Source: Sedimenticola sp.
GTDB lineage: Bacteria; Pseudomonadota; Gammaproteobacteria; Chromatiales; Chromatiaceae
Direction: 5' to 3'
Length of the DNA: 11,662 nucleotides
Assembly: GCA_030590525.1 (NCBI GenBank)
Contig: JAUUYI010000032.1
Span: forward strand, 1 to 11,662
Below, one piece after another: positions 6,398-11,662 of the stretch. Under the pieces are notes generated by a model. The model made no database searches, was not told the origin of the DNA, and saw only the letters and a program-made list of their open reading frames with translations. Positions within the stretch are counted from its first letter, which is position 1, and each line of letters begins with the position of its first letter. Made by a program: the position numbers and the translations under genes.

Positions 6398-7312
6398 ATG
6401 CCAGAGACCCGAAATCCACCACTCAACCAACCTGCCGCCATCCTGGGCCTTGCTGCCGGCGCCGTGCTGATCAGTTTCTCTTCTGTCTTCGTCAAGCTGT
6501 CCGGGGTCGGTCCGGCCAGTGCCGGTTTCTATCGTATGCTGTTCGGTGCCTTGGCTCTGACGGCAGCCGCCCTGCTGTTGCGGGAGCGCCTCCGACTGGA
6601 ATACCGGACCCTGCTCTGGGCCACGGCGGCCGGGCTGATGTTTGCGGCCGACCTCAGCGTATGGCACCGGAGTATCGAGGGTGTCGGCCCGGGATTGGCC
6701 ACGGTGCTGGGAAACTTCCAGGTATTCGTAATGATCGCCGCCGGCGCCCTGTTCCTGGGGGAGCGGGTAACCTGGCGCACGCTGAGCGCGGTACTTCTGG
6801 CCATCCTCGGGTTGCTGCTGCTGGTAGGCCCGGGCTGGGGAAACCTGTCAGGGGATTGGCGCAATGGCGTGCTCCTGGGGCTGACGACTGCCTTCTTCTA
6901 TGCCGCTTACATGATGATTCTTCGGCGTATGCAAAACGAACACCACAATCGCAGCCCGATCTGGAGCATGACGGTAATGGCCGTCGTCTGCAGCCTGCTG
7001 ATGGGAATGGAGATCCCCTTATCCAAGGAGAGTTTTATCATTCCTGACCGGGCCGCTTTCCTCTACCTGCTGGCCTATGGGGTTCTCTGTCAGGCACTGG
7101 GCTGGTACCTCATCTCCCGCAATATCCCCCGGGCGACCCTCACCATCACTGGCATCACCATCCTGTTGCAACCGGCGCTCTCTTTCGGCTGGGACATCCT
7201 CCTGTTCTCCCGGCCAACCACGTTTCTGGATCTGACCGGGGCGTTGCTCACGCTGACTGCGATCTACATCGGGGTGACACGACAAAAAGCAGGACCGAGG
7301 ACCGAGGACTGA
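6398..7312 (+). CDS. EamA/DMT-family inner-membrane transporter
   Basis: A 304-residue, very hydrophobic protein with about ten membrane helices arranged as two EamA halves (roughly 13-145 and 156-293). Typical landmarks are the early YRMLFGAL (45-52), the LGNFQVF stretch closing the first half, the GERVTWR loop (121-127), and ALGWYLISRNIPRAT before the ninth helix. Members of the drug/metabolite transporter superfamily export amino acids, nucleotides or other small metabolites; the substrate cannot be read here. The ATG at 6398 is chosen because the protein then starts just before helix 1. A GTG at 6323 is in frame and would add 25 hydrophilic residues; neither start has a strong ribosome-binding site. 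The final residues (AGPRTED) are encoded by a tandem DNA repeat, so the C-terminus is probably of secondary origin. Confidence 0.88.
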   Translation: MPETRNPPLNQPAAILGLAAGAVLISFSSVFVKLSGVGPASAGFYRMLFGALALTAAALLLRERLRLEYRTLLWATAAGLMFAADLSVWHRSIEGVGPGLATVLGNFQVFVMIAAGALFLGERVTWRTLSAVLLAILGLLLLVGPGWGNLSGDWRNGVLLGLTTAFFYAAYMMILRRMQNEHHNRSPIWSMTVMAVVCSLLMGMEIPLSKESFIIPDRAAFLYLLAYGVLCQALGWYLISRNIPRATLTITGITILLQPALSFGWDILLFSRPTTFLDLTGALLTLTAIYIGVTRQKAGPRTED

Positions 7313-7318
7313 GGACCG
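7291..7318 (+). repeat. Four tandem 7-bp repeats spanning the EamA stop codon
   Basis: AGGACCG is repeated at 7291, 7298, 7305 (as AGGACTG) and 7312. The variant base in the third unit creates the TGA stop of the EamA gene. A partial fifth unit (AGGAC) occurs at 7326-7330. Slippage in this tract would change the length or the frame of the transporter C-terminus. Confidence 0.85.
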
Positions 7319-7330
7319 AAAGGCTAGGAC

Positions 7331-7588
7331 TGCCCTTTACCCATATCTGTTAAAACTCACACGGAGACACGGAGGCACGGAGAAAACAAATAAAAACAAA
7401 TAGTTGCACAACGACTCAAGATGCTGATCCAATGTTTGATGCGGTTCCCACGCGGTTTGGGCGCCAGCCGACCATGAACAGGCTAAGTCGCATCTACCGA
7501 AAGCCTTTGTTTTTATCTTTATTTTCCCCTTCGTGTCTCCGTGCCTCCGTGTGAGGCACTTTTTTTACCGAGATGTGGGTAAAGAGCA
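7331..7588. mobile_element. MITE-like element of about 258 bp with TTTACCC ends
   Basis: The ends (7331-7348 and 7571-7588) are inverted repeats matching at 16 of 18 positions. Inside each end lies an arm rich in the 8-mer CACGGAGR: three tandem units on the left near 7360-7383, and the complementary 7532-7554 on the right, inverted with 2 differences over 23 nt. The central 110 bp shows no open frame or other structure. GGCTAGGAC (7322-7330) and GGCTAAGAG (7590-7598) flank the element and agree at 7 of 9 positions, possibly a decayed target duplication. A half copy sits at 6221-6280. No transposase is present. Confidence 0.7.
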
Positions 7589-7595
7589 GGGCTAA

Positions 7596-7660
7596 GAGTC
7601 TGTCGGATTTAACGCTAATCGGCTGCAAATCCCTGGAGATCGGTCAAATCCGACAGACTC
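7596..7660. repeat. 65-bp element with perfect 15-bp inverted ends
   Basis: GAGTCTGTCGGATTT (7596-7610) and its exact reverse complement (7646-7660) flank a 35-nt centre. The element directly abuts the TTTACCC MITE and is followed by a small CCAGG/CCTGG hairpin (7661-7675). It could be a small MITE or a REP-like unit. As RNA it would fold into a strong stem with a large loop on either strand. No U-run follows on the plus strand. Confidence 0.7.
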
Positions 7661-7671
7661 CCAGGGTTTAC

Positions 7672-7700
7672 CTGGCACTCTCGCTATTTTGATCCATAAT
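7672..7700 (+). promoter_or_regulatory. Candidate sigma-70 promoter for the pentapeptide-repeat gene
   Basis: CTGGCA (7672-7677, 4 of 6 matches to TTGACA) and CATAAT (7695-7700, 5 of 6 to TATAAT) are spaced by 17 bp. They lie about 50 bp upstream of the pentapeptide-repeat start codon, just after the repeat cluster. This is a sequence match only. Confidence 0.4.
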
Positions 7701-7749
7701 CAGGACCTGGGGCCGGCCTGACGCCAGTCGTAAACGAGAGGATGGATGG

Positions 7750-8091
7750 ATGGCAACACCAGAGATACAGCATGACCCCCTCTATCAACTACTGAGAGAG
7801 GGGCGCATCGATGAGTTCAACCGGCGCCGACGGGCGGGGGAATCCTGCGACCTTCATGGCAGCGACCTGCGCGGTGTGAATCTGCAGGGAGTAGAGGCGG
7901 AAGACCTGGATTTAGGCGACTGTTATCTGCGCCAGGCCGATCTGCGAGGAGTGGATCTCTCACACACCCGGTTGGATGGGAGCAGTATCAATGGCGCCAG
8001 AATCTCGGGCACCTTGTTTCCGAAAGAGCTGTCACCTGAAGAGATCACCCTGTCACTGCTGCACGGCATCCGTATGCGTTACCAGGAATAA
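7750..8091 (+). CDS. Small pentapeptide-repeat protein
   Basis: A 113-residue soluble protein. From about residue 33 to 92 it reads as eleven or twelve consecutive pentads with a central L, I or F (CDLHG, SDLRG, VNLQG, a degenerate VEAED, LDLGD, CYLRQ, ADLRG and so on), which should fold as about three turns of a right-handed quadrilateral beta-helix. A charged helical N-terminus (1-32) and a short C-terminal helix (95-113) cap it. Some pentapeptide proteins mimic DNA and inhibit gyrase, but most have no known role, and this one is shorter than QnrB or MfpA. The start is the third of three overlapping ATGs in a GGATGGATGGATGG tract; only this one is in frame, with AGAGGA 8 nt upstream. Convergent with the DUF255 gene, 58 bp apart. 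Confidence 0.85.
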   Translation: MATPEIQHDPLYQLLREGRIDEFNRRRRAGESCDLHGSDLRGVNLQGVEAEDLDLGDCYLRQADLRGVDLSHTRLDGSSINGARISGTLFPKELSPEEITLSLLHGIRMRYQE

Positions 8092-8092
8092 C

Positions 8093-8117
8093 GGCCGCGG
8101 AAATAATAACCACGGCC
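8093..8117. terminator. Hairpin between convergent genes, possible terminator
   Basis: GGCCGCGG (8093-8100) and CCACGGCC (8110-8117) pair at 7 of 8 positions, with the remaining pair G-T as DNA or G-U as RNA, around an A-rich 9-nt loop. It lies 2 bp after the pentapeptide stop codon, in the 58-bp gap before the convergent DUF255 stop. No U-run follows on either strand. Confidence 0.3.
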
Positions 8118-8149
8118 CGGACCCTGCATCTCCCGGCAAGGGGCTTTGT

Positions 8150-9991
8150 TCACTGGCTTTCCGCCACACTCTCAGGCTTTGGTACACGCAACAGATTCCT
8201 TGCCTGGGTGGCGTACCAGATGGGGTTTTCACTGACCATGGCAGCGGCCACACCCATCGCTTCCCGGGCCTGGCGCTGCATCTCCGGGTCACCCAGCTGA
8301 AAACTCAGATCGATCAGCATCGCCGGCGGTGAAGGCAGCGGCCCGTCTGAAATGGCCGGCTCAGTGGCGATACCCGGTATCAGCAGTGCCTCTGCACTCT
8401 GCCAGCCCCGCTGCCGGTAGAATTTCTTCCACGCCGCCCGGGCCAGACGGAGGGAGAGTTTCCGGTCCGCTTGCGATCCAGAGAGCCGGGCCCAGTCGTT
8501 CAACGCGACCGCCACATAGACGTAGTCCTCCAAGGCCGCGGTACCGATCGGCCCTTCCGGCGCCCGCGCCCGGTAGAGGCTCTCCCCGTCCCACAGCCGG
8601 GTCACCAGATAGTCACGCAGCGCAGAGGCCGCCTGGCGATAGCGCTCCTCTTCCAGGGTGGCTGCACCGTCCACCAGGGCCGATAACATGAGCCCGTTCC
8701 AGGCCGCCAGCTGTTTCACGTCCCTGGGATGGTTCCTGGGGGTCCGTGATTTAAGCAGCTTCGAGCGGGTCTGTTGCTCCAGCTGCCTGAGCGCATCCAG
8801 CGATTCCCCCGTCTCACGGCTGATCTGCTCCAGGGACTCCCCATCGACGGGGAGATAACCGCCCTCATTGGCAGGCGTCCCCTGCAGTTGCCAGCGTTTT
8901 CGGGCAAAGGAGAGCTCTTGAGCATTCAGCACCTGCTCCAGCTGCGACGGGTGCCACAGGTAGCCACCACCCTCCTCCCCTTGCGGGTCCACCGCCGAGA
9001 GGCTGGCAATAAAGCCACCCCGCTCCCCCCGCAGCCCGGAGAGGGCGAAGTCCAGGGTTTCCCGGGCCACCGCCCGATACTCTGGCCGGTCGAATACCCG
9101 GGCCGCCTGGAGATAGAGCCTTGCCAGCTGGGCCTGGGTATAGAGCATCTTCTCAAAATGGGGTATCTGCCAGCCAGGATCGACGGTGTAGCGGAAAAAG
9201 CCACCACCCAGATGGTCCCGCATCCCCTGAGTGGCCATCTGCTGCAATGTCAGCTCGGCGAACGATCTCAGCTCTGGGTTGGGATCGCTCCCCAGCACTC
9301 CCAGCAGCACCGACCACTGAGGAGCCATGGGAAAGCGGCTCTGACGACCAAACCCCCCCTCCATTTCGTCTCCCAGGGAGAGCGACGCTTTGATCAGGAG
9401 AGTTCGCAACCTGGCGGGATCCACCGATTGGGCCGGCTTCTGCTCTGCCGTTTCCTGGGTCAGCGCCAGCGAAGCACGCCGGGCCATCTGTTTCAGCTTT
9501 TCCGGGTCCGCCCGCCACAACCGCTCGACTCTTTTCAGCAGTCCGATGAAAGGCCTGGTCGGGGAGTAAGTCAGCCCCACCAGCGGGTAGCCCTCCGAGG
9601 TCAGGAACACATTCAGGGGCCAACCGGCACTGCCCCGGGTATGCGTCACGAAGGCGATCAGGTGGGCATCCAGGGCCGGCTGCAGTTCCCGGTCGATCTT
9701 GACTGGAATGAAGTATCTGTTCAGCAGCGATGCCACCTCCGGGTTCTTGTAGCTCTCCTGCTGCATCACGTGGCACCAGTGGCAGGCGAAATAACCACTG
9801 GAGATGTAGATCATCTTGTTTTCCGTCTTAGCCTTGACCAGCACCTCCGGCCCCCATTCCTGCCACTGTACCGGGTCGTCGCCATGCATGGCGAGGTAAG
9901 GAGATGGGTGACCCTGCAACTGGTTCTGCAGCGCGGCCTGGACCGGCAGTGCGACCAGAATGAGTGCAATGGCCCGAATGATGCGCATCAT
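8150..9991 (-). CDS. Exported DUF255 thioredoxin-fold / alpha-alpha barrel protein (YyaL/SPATA20 family)
   Basis: A 613-residue protein. Residues 1-19 are a Sec signal peptide (MMRIIRAIALILVALPVQA), placing it in the periplasm; most members of the family are thought to be cytosolic. The N-terminal thioredoxin-like domain (about 20-165) has the family start (NQLQGHPSPYL, PVQW..W) and the CHWC motif (C70, C73), with GWPLNVFLT near the cis-proline position (P125). The rest resembles the family's (alpha/alpha)6 barrel: GGFGRQSRFP (212-221), LGGGFFRYTVD..W..PHFEKMLY (261-284), AAWNGLMLSAL (429-439) and LEDYVYVAVAL (487-497). The function of the family is not established; thiol redox plus carbohydrate or metabolite processing is a guess. 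The ATG at 9991 is preferred over a TTG 11 codons upstream because it opens the signal peptide. It shows no link to the cytochrome operon apart from a shared periplasmic location. Confidence 0.87.
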   Translation of the reverse strand: MMRIIRAIALILVALPVQAALQNQLQGHPSPYLAMHGDDPVQWQEWGPEVLVKAKTENKMIYISSGYFACHWCHVMQQESYKNPEVASLLNRYFIPVKIDRELQPALDAHLIAFVTHTRGSAGWPLNVFLTSEGYPLVGLTYSPTRPFIGLLKRVERLWRADPEKLKQMARRASLALTQETAEQKPAQSVDPARLRTLLIKASLSLGDEMEGGFGRQSRFPMAPQWSVLLGVLGSDPNPELRSFAELTLQQMATQGMRDHLGGGFFRYTVDPGWQIPHFEKMLYTQAQLARLYLQAARVFDRPEYRAVARETLDFALSGLRGERGGFIASLSAVDPQGEEGGGYLWHPSQLEQVLNAQELSFARKRWQLQGTPANEGGYLPVDGESLEQISRETGESLDALRQLEQQTRSKLLKSRTPRNHPRDVKQLAAWNGLMLSALVDGAATLEEERYRQAASALRDYLVTRLWDGESLYRARAPEGPIGTAALEDYVYVAVALNDWARLSGSQADRKLSLRLARAAWKKFYRQRGWQSAEALLIPGIATEPAISDGPLPSPPAMLIDLSFQLGDPEMQRQAREAMGVAAAMVSENPIWYATQARNLLRVPKPESVAESQ

Positions 9992-10180
9992 AGGATGAAT
10001 ATCCAGAATAAAGTGGGGGATCAATCAGCTATTCGACCCTGATCGAGTCAAAAGGTTGCGGCTGACTGCTTCTTATCCTGGGCAGGCTCGCGGATTACGT
10101 TCCCGGGGGGAGAGGGGGTATTTTGCAAGAGGCTCTTATGTAGGATGCCGGTTGTTTCTCAAAAACCCGGAGCAAACGGA

Positions 10181-10256
10181 CAGGGTGGATCCGGGAGCGC
10201 GGCGACGGATCCACCACTCCGTAGCCTGGTGTATCCGCTCCGCTTGATACACCCTG
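10181..10256. repeat. REP-like head-to-head hairpin pair in the DUF255-tatC gap
   Basis: Two hairpins lie side by side: GGTGGATCCG/CGGATCCACC (10184-10193 and 10206-10215) and GGTGTATC/GATACACC (10228-10235 and 10246-10253). Both are enclosed by CAGGGTG (10181-10187) and CACCCTG (10250-10256). This is the layout of a REP/BIME unit. A 19-nt segment (10220-10238) recurs in reverse at 5183-5201. The wider gap (9992-10356) also holds a GCGAAC/GTTCGC hairpin at 10282-10299. I see no gene in it. The gap lies downstream of tatC and upstream of the DUF255 gene, and no clear promoter was found for the latter. Confidence 0.65.
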
Positions 10257-10356
10257 CCTTTTAGATTCTTTCCTGGCGGTCGCGAACGAAGCAGTTCGCA
10301 GACTCACCACATCCTGCGACTTCTCTGCTGTGCTGTGCTCAGCGCCACACGAGGTT

Positions 10357-11565
10357 TCACCCCTCGTCCAGTTGCTGCAGGATGTTGCGGGCCACCGCAA
10401 TCTGGTCGTCGTTACCCTGGGCGAGCACCTCATACAGCAGACCACGTGCCCCGGTCCGATCCTCCCGGTCCCGCAGTACCTGAACCTGCCGCAGTTTCTC
10501 TTCAACCGGGTCGATCCCCTCCCCGCTCTCATCCCTGACCTCTGCCTCGTCCTCGTCCGACTCGATCATATCGAGCTCGGCATCGAGTTCCTCCTCGGTG
10601 AGGGGCACGAAACGGTCGGGATCAAGAGGCTGATCGGCATCCGGCGACGGGTCGCCATCGAAGGCCGGTATCACGCCGGACTCCGGGTGCCAACCGTCGC
10701 TGCCGGTTACCGTCGCTGCCGCAGCAGCGGGCGAGGGCTCTACCGGGCCCGGATTGGGGGAAGAACCCCGGGCGCCGTTATCCGTCTCGGATGCCGCCCC
10801 ATCCGCTGCCCTGGCCTTGTCTCGCCGGCGAATGAAACCTCGGGAAAACAACAGCCCCGCCTCGAACAGAATCCACATCGGCAGCGCCAGCAGGGTCTGA
10901 GAGATGACATCCGGCGGCGTCAGCAGCATGCCAAGCAGGAACACGCCGACGATGATATAGGGCCGCTTTTCCGCCAGTTTGTCCGGTGTCGTCACCCCCA
11001 TCCAGACCAGGATGATAGTGGCAATGGGGATCTCGAAGGCCATGCCGAAGGCGAAAAAGAGGGTCAGGATAAAATCCAGGTACTTGGAGATATCGGTGGC
11101 GACCGTTACCCCTTCCGGTGCGGCGCTGGTCAGGAAAGCGAATACCAGCGGGAACACCACATAGTAGGCAAACACCATCCCCAGGTAGAAGAGCAGGGTG
11201 CTGGAGGCCACCAGGGGGGCGACCAGGCGTTTCTCGTGTTTATACAGCCCGGGAGCAACAAAGGCCCACAACTGATACAGGATGAACGGCATGGAGAGAA
11301 AGAGCGCGGCGACCAGGCTCAATTTGAACGGGGTCAGGAAAGGGGAGGCCACCTCGGTGGCGATCATGCTCGTCCCCTCCGGCAGGTGCATCATCAGGGG
11401 GGTGGCCACCCAGACATAGATGTCGTTGGCAAAGGGGAACAGGATGACGAAGAATATCGCCACCACCACCACCGCACGCAACAGCCGGTCGCGAAGTTCC
11501 AGCAGGTGGGAGACGAAGGGTTGTTCCTTGAGTGAAAAGTCAGCCTGTTCGTTTTTCGTTGTCAT
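10357..11565 (-). CDS. tatC: TatC, twin-arginine translocase core subunit, with a long C-terminal extension
   Basis: A 402-residue protein. Residues 11-245 are a full TatC with six membrane helices. Key positions are conserved: [10 protein letters not shown] at the cytoplasmic N-terminus (E23 equivalent to E. coli E15), ALYKHE-like [11 protein letters not shown] (E111 equivalent to E103) and FGMAFEIPI (E178 equivalent to E170). TatC binds the twin-arginine signal and organises TatB and TatA for export of folded proteins, including many redox enzymes. TatC is normally about 250-260 residues; here a tail of about 155 residues follows. Residues 246-345 are Pro/Ala/Gly/Asp-rich and probably disordered, and residues 352-399 ([10 protein letters not shown], then [14 protein letters not shown]) resemble the FimV C-terminal TPR-like domain. 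The tail should be cytoplasmic. The ATG at 11565 gives the normal family N-terminus; an in-frame GTG at 11646 would add 27 residues. The frame is open throughout with no sign of frameshift. Confidence 0.95.
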   Translation of the reverse strand: MTTKNEQADFSLKEQPFVSHLLELRDRLLRAVVVVAIFFVILFPFANDIYVWVATPLMMHLPEGTSMIATEVASPFLTPFKLSLVAALFLSMPFILYQLWAFVAPGLYKHEKRLVAPLVASSTLLFYLGMVFAYYVVFPLVFAFLTSAAPEGVTVATDISKYLDFILTLFFAFGMAFEIPIATIILVWMGVTTPDKLAEKRPYIIVGVFLLGMLLTPPDVISQTLLALPMWILFEAGLLFSRGFIRRRDKARAADGAASETDNGARGSSPNPGPVEPSPAAAAATVTGSDGWHPESGVIPAFDGDPSPDADQPLDPDRFVPLTEEELDAELDMIESDEDEAEVRDESGEGIDPVEEKLRQVQVLRDREDRTGARGLLYEVLAQGNDDQIAVARNILQQLDEG

Positions 11566-11662
11566 GGGGCTGGTTGGTGGAAACGTCTGCGGGATCACCG
11601 AAACGGGCGTAAGAGTCGTCCTCGGAGCCGTGCTCTTTTTCAGCACTGCGCCTGGCGCTCCC
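11540..11662 (-). CDS. tatB: Partial CDS, probable C-terminal tail of TatB
   Basis: In the frame one step from tatC, the minus strand is open from the window edge to a TGA at 11540-11542, giving 40 residues ([20 protein letters not shown], then a hydrophilic tail ending NEKRTG). It has no domain of its own, but its position immediately before tatC and its charged low-complexity character fit the variable TatB tail. It overlaps the start of tatC by 26 nt, which would imply translational coupling in a tatABC operon. The TatB transmembrane part and tatA lie outside the window. The call rests mainly on gene order. Confidence 0.55.
   Translation of the reverse strand, partial: GSARRSAEKEHGSEDDSYARFGDPADVSTNQPHDNEKRTG

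Noticed and set aside
7360..7383. CRISPR-like array from the repeated CACGGAG units
   Set aside because: The units are 8 bp and contiguous, with no spacers; the inverted copy at 7532-7554 identifies them as MITE arms.
8774..10042. 422-codon plus-strand open frame
   Set aside because: It lies antisense to the DUF255 gene, whose motifs are unmistakable. The composition is low-information, and it is a shadow of a high-GC coding frame.
10056..10247. 63-codon plus-strand open frame in the DUF255-tatC gap
   Set aside because: It overlaps the REP-like hairpins, has no ribosome-binding site of note and no recognisable domain.
10330..11535. 401-codon plus-strand open frame
   Set aside because: It lies antisense to tatC and its tail. 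No recognisable domain; a shadow frame.

Overview
The window looks like a chromosomal segment of a free-living or symbiotic gammaproteobacterium, probably a sulfur-oxidising Chromatiales-type organism. That assignment is inferred from the gene mix (EttA, TatBC, membrane-linked multiheme cytochromes, HDOD and exported DUF255 proteins), the moderately high GC content and the density of short palindromic intergenic repeats. No rRNA, tRNA, CRISPR array or transposase gene is visible. Every gene longer than about 100 codons falls in a recognisable family.

Layout. Positions 1-219 hold a MITE-like repeat with perfect 18-bp terminal inverted repeats, itself carrying a nested hairpin element. It is followed by ettA (+, 318-1985), the translational throttle ABC-F ATPase. 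A second copy of the same MITE (1995-2166), with an 8-bp target duplication, separates ettA from a convergent minus-strand cytochrome operon (4921 down to 2168). The operon encodes an exported octaheme cytochrome c, a triheme cytochrome c with a C-terminal membrane anchor, and a five-helix cytochrome b. A perfect FNR-type operator (5097-5110) lies upstream of it. Next come an HDOD signalling protein (minus), an EamA/DMT exporter (plus), a dense repeat cluster (7291-7660), a small pentapeptide-repeat protein (plus), a periplasmic DUF255/thioredoxin-fold protein (minus), a REP-like intergenic region (10181-10300), and tatC with the tail of tatB (minus) at the right edge.

How the parts may work together. 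The cytochrome operon is the most system-like part. Its three products have the expected parts of a quinone-linked periplasmic electron pathway: b hemes in the membrane, a three-heme relay anchored at the membrane surface, and an eight-heme periplasmic protein. The FNR-type operator suggests expression at low oxygen. The electron donor or acceptor cannot be read from the sequence. The other genes look like housekeeping or signalling loci with no obvious link to it.

The two most unusual protein-level observations are the three-gene cytochrome module and a TatC with a C-terminal extension of about 155 residues ending in a segment that resembles the FimV C-terminal domain. At DNA level, at least five separate families of short palindromic repeat occupy the intergenic spaces, and several contribute stop codons or possible terminator hairpins to neighbouring genes.
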